From the NCBI GenBank assembly GCA_030770535.1, contig JASVEC010000019.1, positions 806,001 to 870,000 of the forward strand: DNA of 64,000 bases, written 5' to 3'. The position numbers were made by a program, and so were the translations under genes. Source of the stretch: Batkoa obscura. Its lineage: Eukaryota > Entomophthoromycota > Entomophthoromycetes > Entomophthorales > Batkoaceae. The notes under the pieces are model-generated. The model had not been told where the DNA came from. It worked only from the letters and a program-made list of their open reading frames with translations, and searched no databases. This document shows positions 1 through 10,325 of the stretch, piece by piece (the first letter of the stretch is position 1; each line of letters begins with the position of its first letter).

Positions 1-355
1 GCCAGGCAATTAAACGCAAAGATCTCGCTATATCCTAATTCTAAGTTCATTACTATCTGGACCTTATTATATACTTATCTAACATTGGATACTGAAATAA
101 GTCTATCATTTTAAAGTTGTATGTATTTTATAAATTAATTAAATCTTTGTAATAAATGAATGTTCACCATTTTTTAATTTTTTCTATTTAGTAAGCTTAT
201 TACATTTGATTTGTATAAGTGAATTCCAAAATAACTATTAATTTTTATTTGATAATAAAAAGATTCCTACATACAAGCTCTTAAATCCCGTTAACTGCTA
301 TTTTCTAATATCAAGGATTAACTTATGAAAACCATACGAATTTAATAAAGTGCTT
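1..355. other. AT-rich intergenic start of window
   Basis: I see no gene, RNA or element end here. It lies downstream (3') of the broken secreted-protein gene that reads leftwards and stops at about 356. Confidence 0.4.
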
Positions 356-1481
356 TTATTTAATAAACGTTTTGGTGATAATGCGGAATGCATCAACAGA
401 GTTGTTAAAATCGGTGCTAGAACCAATAATATCCTGTCTACAGATGGTTCGAGATTACTAGAAGACTAAGAGCATCCACCAGAAGATATATCAGCACCAT
501 CACTTGCGTTGTTATCTAAATATGCATTAGTGAGTTAATTGAAATCAGTTTCTGAAACAGAAACGCCAAATGAACTTGAGCCATTCTACCTTGAGAAGCT
601 TGGAACCTAGTGGAAATACCAAAGCTACCATTTCCTGTGATACTGACTGAAATGGATCCATAGCCAGAAGGGCCACCATAGCTACTATCACTTCCATACT
701 AATAAGTCTATAGTTATTAATCGCACTATCAAAAGAATTTCTGTCAGACAAAGAAGTATAGTCGTATATGCAAATAATATTTCCATCTACATTGGAATTA
801 GAACCAAATTGTGAAATATCGCTTTGTCAGTCCCATGGTTAATTATAACATAACAGTCGCCTAAGCTGTTGTGTTCTCGAGTTCAGAGAAAATCAATCCC
901 ATATTCTTATTTTGATTTGTTATGAGAATTTCTAGCTCCATCCAAAAAAACATTATCTTCTCATTTTGATATTTATACTTTTCAGAGTATAAAAGAGTTT
1001 ACAGAGTATAATAGTTCGAGGCTTTTTAACTGAATTATTCCCTGATATCTCGAACATTTAATAAAGCCACTAAGTTTTCTTAATAGTATTTTACATAGAT
1101 TTTACATTAGTATTGTCTATTCTATTTGTCTTATATAGCTTGTAACCTATTACGTGCTATTCCTCATAACCCAAGTCTATCTTAGTCACATAAACTAAGA
1201 CCTTTCGACTTATAGTGTAGTTAACCCAGCAATAGCTGTTCTTGACTCCAAACCCTGAGTACCAGATTTCACAAAATGATGAGTTTGATCCCAAAGGAAG
1301 GCCTCTGGTAGATCTATAAGTTGAATTAGAACCAAGTCCAGCTAATGAACCAAGAGAGAAGTCATACGATTGAAATACCGAAATTGACGCTACCACTAGT
1401 AGAAAATGATCCGATAGCTTGAGATCCAGAGTTTTCTGGAACAGAAACAGTGAAGACAGAAATCAGAGTTAAGATAATCAT
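356..1481 (-). pseudogene. Broken small secreted Gly/Ser-rich protein gene, split by a solo LTR
   Basis: Read on the minus strand from an ATG at 1481, this begins with a short hydrophobic leader (MIILTLISVFTVS) like a signal peptide. It continues with Gly/Ser/Asn-rich stretches such as GSFSTSGSVNFGIS and, further on, YGGPSGYGSISVSITGNGS. The likely C-terminus reads STDFNNSVDAFRII and stops at 356-358. That ending loosely recalls the last strand of beta/gamma-crystallin-like domains, but I cannot assign a family. The frame breaks several times: after the GIS repeat near 1365, in the 660-700 region, and again before the C-terminus. An LTR-A copy (810-1273) sits inside it with near-matching flanks (CAAAT and AAATG). 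Its host-gene nature is inferred from the leader and from compositional continuity across the LTR. It is not functional as it stands. Confidence 0.5.
810..1273 (+). mobile_element. Solo LTR (LTR-A copy 1)
   Basis: The element is 464 bp, starts TGTGAAATATCGC and ends CCAGATTTCACA, so the termini form a short inverted repeat of TG...CA type. There is no retrotransposon coding region beside it. Short near-identical flanks (CAAAT at 805-809; AAATG or AAAAT at the 3' side) look like a target duplication. By eye it is identical or almost so to copy 2 in inverted orientation, so it is probably young. It interrupts the broken secreted-protein gene. The superfamily (Ty1 or Ty3) cannot be told from an LTR alone. 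Confidence 0.8.
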
Positions 1482-2215
1482 GAAAGCAATAAATTCAATT
1501 GCATTACATATTAAATTATATTAGTGACTTTAAACTATGAGTATTATTCTTATGCTTATAGGCTTTAATATCTTAGCCTACTTTGGACCTAGACTTCGTA
1601 GTAAAACACACTCATCTTACCCATAACAATATATTTGTGTTAACGAAACTTACCATGACCTTTTTAGAAATTTTAGTCTATTATATGTGGGGGATGCTCG
1701 AATTGGTTCCAGAATTTAGTTAAAATTAATTCAAATCTTAAGTTCTTAAGTTTGTAAGCCCTTAATGTATGATAAAATTTAATTTAAAAGAGTTATTTTA
1801 ATCGTTTTATTTTTTCAAGTGTTTAATAAACATATAGTATATAAGTGTATAGCTATTTAACTTTATTTTTTATTAAAATAAAAATAAAATATAAGCTTTT
1901 ATAATCAGACTCCAAAATATAAGTTTTTGGAATTTTAATACAATAAGGACAAACGCATTATGTAAACATTGTACTTTATTTACATTAATGTTAATTATAA
2001 TAATCCAGGGTTTATGGAATTTTATAATAAAACAAAAAAGAGAAGAAAAATTAAAGTTTGTTATTATTAATAATAAACTTAATCAAACGATGTATAAAGT
2101 TGATGCTTTAAAGGAAACAGGAAACGAAAACCAACAAATAATATTATTACCAATTATAACTTTAATACATATTTTTAACAAATATAGAAGTTCTAGGTTT
2201 AACATAAGTAGTAAT
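1482..2215. other. Spacer between two inverted LTR copies
   Basis: This is AT-rich DNA with no convincing gene. Together with the flanking identical LTRs it forms the loop of a large inverted repeat spanning 810-2679. Confidence 0.5.
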
Positions 2216-2679
2216 TGTGAAATCTGGTACTCAGGGTTTGGAGTCAAGAACAGCTATTGCTGGGTTAACTACACTATAAGTCGAAAGGTCTTAGTTTATG
2301 TGACTAAGATAGACTTGGGTTATGAGGAATAGCACGTAATAGGTTACAAGCTATATAAGACAAATAGAATAGACAATACTAATGTAAAATCTATGTAAAA
2401 TACTATTAAGAAAACTTAGTGGCTTTATTAAATGTTCGAGATATCAGGGAATAATTCAGTTAAAAAGCCTCGAACTATTATACTCTGTAAACTCTTTTAT
2501 ACTCTGAAAAGTATAAATATCAAAATGAGAAGATAATGTTTTTTTGGATGGAGCTAGAAATTCTCATAACAAATCAAAATAAGAATATGGGATTGATTTT
2601 CTCTGAACTCGAGAACACAACAGCTTAGGCGACTGTTATGTTATAATTAACCATGGGACTGACAAAGCGATATTTCACA
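2216..2679 (-). mobile_element. Solo LTR (LTR-A copy 2, inverted)
   Basis: This 464-bp copy lies on the minus strand and appears identical to copy 1 in every stretch compared, including the variant positions near its 3' end. It is flanked by a perfect 5-bp duplication, GTAAT (2211-2215 and 2680-2684), as expected for an LTR retrotransposon insertion that later lost its interior. The short open frames across it are incidental. Confidence 0.85.
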
Positions 2680-2702
2680 GTAATAGTGGGGTTATTTAGA
2701 AA

Positions 2703-3165
2703 TGTGAAATATCGCTTTGTCAGAGTCCCATGGTTAATTATAGCATAACAATCGCCTAAGCTGTTGTGTTCTCGAGTTCAGAGAAAATCAATCCCATGCT
2801 CTTATCTTGATTTGCTATGAGAATTTTTATCTTCATCTCAAAGGATATTATCCTCTCGTTTTGATATCTATGCTTATCGGAGTATAAAAGAGATTCTAAA
2901 ACAGCAGTTCGAGGCTTTTTAACTGAACTATTCCCTGATATCTCGTACATTTAATAAAGCTATTAAATTTTCTTAATAGTATTTTACATAGATTTTACAT
3001 TAGTATTGTCTATTCTATTTGTCTTACATAATCCGTAGTACATTACATGCTATTCTTCACAACTCAAGTCTATATTAGTCACATAAACTAAGACCTTTCG
3101 ACTTATAGTGTAGTCAACTAGGCAATATCTGTTTTTGACTTCAATCACTAAGTGCCAGATTTCAC
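2703..3165 (+). mobile_element. Solo LTR (LTR-A copy 3)
   Basis: This is the same family, about 463 bp, starting only 24 bp after copy 2. It is flanked by AGAAA on both sides (2698-2702 and 3166-3170). It is visibly more diverged from copies 1 and 2 than they are from each other, and so is older or from a different sub-lineage. No internal region is present. Confidence 0.85.
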
Positions 3166-3170
3166 AGAAA

Positions 3171-5608
3171 TAATTAATAAAAATAAAATACTAATATTAC
3201 AATTTATTATTAAAAACATGAAAAAATCAAAAATCAAAAAATTAAGGTTATCATATAATATTTACTTAATAATTTAGCTATTTTATCAAAATTTAAAAAA
3301 TAATATATCGAAATGTATTCTTGTGTTTAAGAATTTTACTCAGAATTTTTCCGCTCAAATAGTACTTGAAAATGGAAAAAGCGATGAAGCCATAAAAAAC
3401 ATACCCATAAGGTAGTGTTGTTTTCGTGTCCATAGTTTAATTTAAAAATATAATGGCTGGATAAATAAAATGTTGGATTAAAAGCTTCTGAAAAGATGTT
3501 TTTTATTCAACATCCTAACGAACCATATGATTTATTTAAGAGAGTAAATGATAAGGAGGAAGAGAAAGCGAGGTATATTAACAGAAGAAGAGGTATTGAG
3601 TGAGGACCGGAGACACATTGAACCAGCCCAATGCTAAGAGTTTTTCGAAAACTTTAGTATTCGATTTGGTTAAAAAGGCCGTTTTAAAATTTTAAAGATA
3701 ACTTTGCCTTTTTAGCTAACAAGTGTCTTGAAAAAATACTTATATCAGCAGTAAAAAAATTAATACTGAAATAATGGGCTAAATAGTAGCTCTTATAGCA
3801 GTGTTAAACCGTATATAGTATTAATATACTAAGAATAATATGATTTGTTTAAATATATATAGTATTTGGTGGGCAATGTGAATTAACAATGTATACTTTA
3901 ACCTGGCGGCACTATTTGATTTAGTATTTATAATCTATCTTCTCAAAGTAAATAATACTAGTTGATTCTGTTTACTTCTTGTATTATAAATACAGATTTT
4001 TATGGTATGTTTTAAAAAACACAATCAAGTTTAACAAAAACAAAAACATTAAATAAGTTTTTTTTATAAAAAGCCAAAAAAGATGAAAGCTTTAATAAGC
4101 TTTACAGTTTATTTTTTGGGTAGAGGTATATAAGGAAGCTGTATGATATTACCATTTAAAGTGATCATATACTATTACTACCTAGTCTCGATAAAGGTTT
4201 GTTTTATTATTATAGCTTTAAATTAGTTAAAGGATATCGATTTAACTTTAAAAGTTTTTTGAGCTCTGTATTTAAGCCTCTAAACCCCAAAATGCTAAAA
4301 TAACGGACTGTCGTTTTGACATAATATTACCAAGTTAGTTACAGCTTTGAATTAAGCAATTAATGCTTTGTACTTACATTTTTTTAGAAGTGTAATAAAA
4401 CAACTATTCTATTTCATTGTCTTTGAATTTATGAATGGAGCAATATTTTAAACAGCTTTTGCTTATTTCTCAATAAGTTGAGTAATTTTCTTTAATTTCT
4501 TGGTAGTGAGCTCCTAGGTAACAATATTTATGGTACAAACGATTAAAAAGGAGTATTTGGTCATAAAGACAGGATATCTCTACCTTTACAATTTTTGGTC
4601 AACCTAATTTAGTAAATCAAAATCGGTTTCCCAACCAATACCCCACTCAATAAACATAAACTGAGTGGAGGGGACTAGCGGTTCTAGTGAGAATGAAAAG
4701 CCGGTATGGATTTTGTAAGTAGTCCATGTCATATAAAAGCAGAAACACAATAGGAGTGTGAATAATTTGAGTAAATTAGATTTAAAAAATTCAACAAAAG
4801 TGTTTTAGTTGTGTTAGGTTTAAATTTTCGAAATCCGTAAGCGGATGTTTTTTTACATCATTATTAGGTTTATCTCATTCACACTGGCAGTTTTATGAGT
4901 TTCAAAAGACTGGGACAATACAATTGCATTAGTTAAAAAGAACTATTTGAAAATAGCCTTTACTTTTAGACTTAAAAGATACTTGTTGTTGCAATCATAT
5001 TTTGTGTTATTCCTTTATACACCTAAAATTGCCAGTACGAATGGGACAAAGTGATACTTATCCATTTTTACTCACTATGCTTAAAAATAATAAATCAAAA
5101 AAATATTCCCACATGCCATCTATTAAGGCTAAATAAAAAGCACAGGTTTTTAAACACTATAGTTAATTTATATTTTTATAGATCAAAAATGGAAAATAAT
5201 TGTTTTCGGTTTAAATACTTAAAAATTTATTTTAAAAGTATAAAGCAGGAGGAGGGGTCATGCTAAAAATTTAATTAGGTTCGTCTAATTTATTAATAAT
5301 TATTGCAAGTGGTACAATTAGCTAAATTAACAAAAAAGATGTGAATATAAATAACTAGATAAATAATAGTCACTTTCTTAGTCTTTAATAATTATAAACA
5401 ATAGCAAGCTACCAAAATCGCCGGAAGACGGATAAACATTTATCCTGAAACCAATGTTTAATTCAAATTTCTAATATGAAATGAAATGAAATAGTCAAGC
5501 ATAAAAAAAGTTGTCATAGACTAAATCACAATAATTTCAGTAGTTTAGTCAACATTAACGGTAACTCAATAGACATTTAAAAAGATAGAAAAGAGGCAAA
5601 TTTATTTA
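3171..5608. other. Long intergenic region upstream of TF1
   Basis: This is AT-rich DNA with one diverged MITE-A copy (3308-3409). A short hairpin-capable sequence lies at about 4640-4680 (CCCCACTCA facing TGAGTGGAGGGG). A 71-codon frame at 5051-5266 has no recognisable features and is probably chance. Confidence 0.5.
3308..3409 (+). mobile_element. MITE-A copy (diverged)
   Basis: The core TTTTTCCGCTCAAATAG and the 3' end CATACCCATA are recognisable; the 5' end has drifted to TCGAAATGTATT. Confidence 0.7.
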
Positions 5609-7591
5609 ATGGCGAGTACTAAAAGAGCATGTATATTTTGTCAAAAGAGTAAGACGCGATGTGATCGGGAAAATCCTTGTGGTATATGCTCAAAGCGAAA
5701 AGTGAGTTGTATCTATGTCCAAGAAGACGCTCAATCAAGAGCAAAGAATAGAAGGGATTTTTTTCATCGATTGAAGATGAAACATGCAAGACTTGAAAGT
5801 TTGTTTGAGAAAGTAGTTGGTTTGCAACCTAACAGTGATATGTCTATAGACGCTACCAGTCCTTCACATCATAATGACACCGTCACTACAAATACTAATA
5901 GTCCTTCTCCAGCATCAAACGATTCCCAATCAGGTTACAAATATTGTAATGTGACTTCTAAATCGTTTGAGAAAGTAGTTGGGCCGCATAGTGGCTCTTC
6001 AAAAGCATCGAATTCTACAGAATCAACTCGCAATTACAATAACGTAAGTGTTAGAAATCTAGAAACATTAAATACCACACAATCAATTCATGACTTTAAT
6101 AATATGGAATCTGAGTCCCCAGAGACATTAACTACTGCACAATCAATGTGTAGTTTAGATAATATAAAAGGTAAGATTTTGATTGTAACAACCCAACCAA
6201 AATAACTATAAACTTAAAACCCATCTAGAACTTGTAGAAACTTTTTTCAAATTTCAAAACCGAGCAGAGTACTTAATTGCTCCAGAAAAGGAACCCGTTC
6301 TCTTGAAGTCGCAGACGGTCCAGTCAATGATACTAAAGTATTCTCTCTGTGCAGCTGTTTTGAATCTTTATAATTGTTTAAATAAGCTGCCTTATATTTC
6401 ATTAAAAAACAATAGCTATTACAGGATATGTAAAAGTATGATTAAAGAAGGCAAGTATGAACCTAGCCTAGAAATAGTGCAAGCATTATCAGTGTGTATG
6501 TTTTTGGAAATGGGAAATGGGGAAGTGTATCAGTCTTCGTTAACCAATAGTAAGATTTTTCTCTATTTTTCTTTTTAAGATGCTAATAGTTATTAGTGGA
6601 AGGTGTTCGGTAAGTGAAATACAACTAAATAGTTTAAAAATTAATTTTTTTAGCATTGGTCAAATCTTAAGCTTACATTTATCTGAGAATATGTGCCAGA
6701 ATGAGCTATTCATTACCAATCAACTCGAAAGTTATATTACGTGGGTTAGATGTGTAGCGCAAGATAGAATGGTTTCATTATATTACTCAAGGCCATCGTC
6801 GGTTTCAACATCAATTTTTTTAGGGCTACCAGATCTGAATTTTTCTCTAAAGAATAATACAGGTATGCCTGATGATTTGGTAAGTATTATCAAAGCAACC
6901 AATTCTAACTAACTCATTTTAGTTTTCCAGACTTATTCATCATAAAATAACTTCTATAACTGGTTACTTGATGGAAGAACATTTTCGATTGATAACTATC
7001 AAAGAGCAATCAAAGCTACCTGATGCCAATATAAATGAACTTAAAGCAAAGGTGGATGCAAGTCTAAACAAGCTAAATGGTTTAGCAAGGTGCGAAATGT
7101 TTTCTTTTACTCCAGAATCAGTCATGGCGTGTAGCGTGAATACTATTGAACATCCTTTTCTGCTATCTTGTTTATCCGCTAATACATTCCGACTCTCTTT
7201 ATTATGCTTAGTTTATGGCTTAAAAACCACTTTTTCAACAAGTGAAGATGAAGACCAACTAATCCAGCATCTTGACTTCGCTACCGATTATAAAAAATTA
7301 GGGCTTAGGCTGTACAAATTTATCACAGCGATTGAAAACAAGCTAAAAAAAGATACAAAGACTGAAAGCTTCCATTTGTTTTACCATATCCATTTTGGTA
7401 ATGTATTCAATTTAGAGTGGGCCACCTATCCATTTACTTTGGACAAAGGGGAAGAGGGAATGAAGTTTGTAAAATTGTGTAAGGCAAAAATTTTTGAACT
7501 TTCGAAATTATGGCCAATATTTCAAGGCTTCAATCGTGATACAAGTTTGGGTTTTTTAGGGGATAAAAAATTTTGTGGTAGCCATCCATAG
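5609..7591 (+). CDS. Zn2Cys6 transcription factor, paralog TF1
   Basis: Predicted nuclear regulator of about 596 residues. Five exons: 5609-6170, 6229-6549, 6597-6609, 6654-6879, 6923-7591. The N-terminus has a complete binuclear zinc cluster (Cys 8, 11, 18, 24, 27, 34; CX2CX6CX5CX2CX6C) followed by a basic linker and a short coiled stretch. A Ser/Thr/Asn-rich insert of about 120 residues, absent from TF2-TF4, precedes the middle homology region. That region carries the QILSLHL segment, corresponding to the GLH motif of fungal-specific TF domains. The 13-nt exon at 6597-6609 keeps the frame (VRIGQIL) and matches 13-nt exons in the three paralogs; exon 4 is 226 nt, as in TF3 and TF4. DNA targets are unknown. 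It is the outlier of the family and lies about 30 kb from the array. Confidence 0.88.
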
Positions 7592-8226
7592 TTTAAATTA
7601 CTTTAGCTGATTTTTGAGTCAAGTTACTCAAGTTTATTTTTGATACCTTCTCCTAGTATATTTAATAGTATATGTTTAGCTTCGTTTTAGATAAAGGTTA
7701 AATATAAAATTTAATAAAAATTATAAAACAAAGATAAAATTTCGGTGCTTCATGCACCCTAAATTAAATACTATTCTTATAAAAGCTGCGTTTACATTAC
7801 ATTGTTACTAGATAATACTGATATTGTGTATAAAAAAGTAAGTTTGAACCACAATATCAATGATAAAAAAACTTAGAATCTCTATTGAAATGAATCAAAT
7901 ATCAATGTTTTTCATCAACTATTCTTTAGCAATATTTTTGTTTGATATTAATAATTATCATATATCGCCTCTATTTAGTTAAATTTAAAATTGTTTATTC
8001 ACATCATCTAAAAAATATTTTATCCTAATCAATTTTCTCAGCAAATGAACCAAAGCCAATTTTAATTCGTCTAAATCCATAAAATCCCATAATTTAAGCT
8101 CAAACCCGAGTTTCCAGAAAAAGGAAATAAAAAATTCCAATTCCTTGTATTTTTTTTAGTATTCGACTACTGTCAAATTAGCCCCAAAATCTAATTTAAA
8201 ACTATAGAAAATAGACACTAACGCAA
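7592..8226. other. Intergenic, TF1 to NOP56
   Basis: AT-rich spacer holding the TF1 3' end and the NOP56 promoter. I see no element or RNA gene. Confidence 0.4.
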
Positions 8227-9815
8227 ATGGTAACTAAAACTATCTTATTAAACCTGTATAAAATCTAAATTCCTAAGGTTGATTTTATTTTATACGAAAC
8301 TGCTGGAGGGTATGCTCTTTTCCAACGTGTCCAATCCGAAGACATTGCAATGACTACGGAGGGTATCCAAAAGGATGTATTAGACTTAACCAAGTTTGGT
8401 AAATCTGTTCAACTAAAGTCTTTTAATCCATTCAAAACCGCCGTTGAAGCTTTAGAAAACGCTAATGATGTTTCCGAAGGTAAGAATATCTCTATTTATA
8501 TGAATAGTTATTAAGTTAAAACTTAGGTATCTGTAACGAGACTTTAAAAGAATTTTTATTATTAAATTTACCAAAAAAGTTGAAGGGAGTAACCCTTGGT
8601 GTAGGTGAAAAAAATTTAGCAGGTTCAGTCAAAGCCACAGTTGGTGTTGAGTGTGTATCCAATGAAATGGTAGCTGAAATTGTTCGTGGTGTCCGTTATC
8701 ATCTTGATCATCTTTTAAGTCAACTTAAGACTAGTGATATGGAAAAGGCACAACTTGGTTTAGGTCACTCTTATTCTCGTGCTAAAGTTAAGTTCAATGT
8801 TAACCGTTCTGACAATATGATCATTCAATCTATTGCTCTTCTCGATCAGTTAGATAAAGATGTCAATACTTTCACTATGCGTATCCGTGAATGGTACTCT
8901 TGGCATTTCCCTGAGTTGAGCAAAATTGTTAAAGATAATTCACAATATGCTCAATTAGCTAAATTCATTAAAAACAAAGGTCGTCTTACTGAAGAAGATT
9001 TAGAAGGTTTAACTGAAATTACTGATGATGAAAGCGTTTCTCGTCAAATTCTTGACGCTGCTCGCTCTTCTATGGGAACTGATATTGGTGAATTTGATCT
9101 TGCAAATATTGAAAGTTTTGCAGTTCGAGTAGTCAATATCATTAAGTACCGTAAAAACCTTCATGAATACCTTATCAGTAAGATGAACCATGTAGCCCCT
9201 AATCTTGCAGCTTTGATTGGTGAAGTAGTTGGTGCACGTCTTATTTCCCATGCTGGTTCCTTAACCAATTTATCCAAATATCCAGCTTCCACCGTACAAA
9301 TTCTTGGTGCTGAAAAAGCCCTTTTCCGTGCTTTAAAAACCAAAGGTAACACACCAAAATATGGACTTATCTATCACTCTTCCTTCATTGGGCGTGCTGG
9401 TACTAAAAACAAGGGAAGGATTTCTCGCTTCCTTGCCAACAAATGTTCAATGGCTTCCCGTATCGATTGTTTCATTGATAAACCAACCACCAAGTTTGGT
9501 GAAGCTCTTAAGAAACAAGTCGAAAACAGATTGGAGTTTTATGAAGCTGGTGCCACACCATTGAAGAATACTGAAACAATGAAGGGTGCCCTTGAAGAGT
9601 GGATGAATGAAGAAGGTCCTGAAGAGGATGTTGAAGTAAATGGTAAAGAAAAAGCCCAAGCCCCAGTAGAACAAAAGAAAGAAAAGAAAGAAAAGAAGGA
9701 TAAAAAAGAAAAGAAAGAAAAGAAAGAAGAGAGCAATAAGCGTGAATTAGAGGATACCGAAGGTAAAAGTAAAAAAGACAAGAAGAAGAAGAGCAAGAAG
9801 AATAAATCAGAGTAA
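8227..9815 (+). CDS. NOP56: Box C/D snoRNP core protein Nop56
   Basis: Nucleolar scaffold of box C/D snoRNPs, which guide rRNA 2'-O-methylation and pre-rRNA processing. Predicted 497 residues in three exons: 8227-8229 (the ATG alone), 8278-8479, 8527-9815. The start was chosen because ATG followed by GTAACT at 8230 and an acceptor at 8277 gives [16 protein letters not shown], matching the Nop56 N-terminus; no ATG is in frame within exon 2. In order it shows the NOP5 N-terminal domain ([20 protein letters not shown]), the coiled coil, and the Nop domain with [20 protein letters not shown] and [20 protein letters not shown]. The C-terminal tail is very lysine-rich with KKEKKE repeats, typical of Nop56/Nop58. 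Several segments (CISNE-like, [16 protein letters not shown]) fit Nop56 rather than Nop58. Confidence 0.95.
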
Positions 9816-10325
9816 ACTGGATCCGAGTTCAACTTTGTAATTTTTTCATAAATTTTTCAAACCTTCTTATTTCCGTCTAGGTCCTTATTTTATCAGCTAA
9901 GCAACTATAGATTCCGTATGCTACAAGTATGGCTTTTTTATTCTTGATCAAGTCATGTAGTTTTGCACTTTAATATTAAACTATAAAAAAATAATTATTT
10001 CTATTTTGTTTTAAATTATTAAGCTTGTTATAATAAATTTAGAGTTTATGTCCATTTTTATAGTTTAACATCTTTTAAACTTCAACGAAAAAAGCAGTAG
10101 TTAAAATTAAAAAATAAAAATTCTCCAAAGTAGTGTAAATTTTTATTTAAAAAGATATGGGGATGTATTTTTGTGTCTAACAATTTTACTAACAATTTTT
10201 CCGCTTAAATAGCACTTAAAAAATGGAAAAAATAATGAAGTCAAAAAAACCACTCCCATATTAAAAATATTTTAACTAAGCAATGCCCTTATATAAAGTA
10301 ATCATCATCTCTAGCGAACATAACC
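9816..10325. other. Convergent intergenic with one MITE-A
   Basis: It holds the 3' ends of NOP56 and the facing charged-protein gene, plus MITE-A at 10156-10260. Nothing else is seen. Confidence 0.5.
10156..10260 (+). mobile_element. MITE-A copy
   Basis: Near-consensus copy: TATGGGGATGTATTTTTG at the left end, CCACTCCCATA at the right end. It lies 65 bp from the stop codon of the charged-protein gene. Confidence 0.85.

Noticed and set aside
1157-2950. Open frames of 64-114 codons at 1157-1396, 1988-2332 and 2756-2950
   Set aside because: They run across the solo LTR copies and share identical tails because the LTRs are identical; not host genes.
4639-4680. Short GC-richer hairpin (CCCCACTCA with TGAGTGGAGGGG)
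   Set aside because: Single occurrence, no flanking repeat or RNA-gene signals; cannot be assigned.
9009-9832. Antisense and shifted frames over NOP56
   Set aside because: Shadows of the conserved NOP56 frame.
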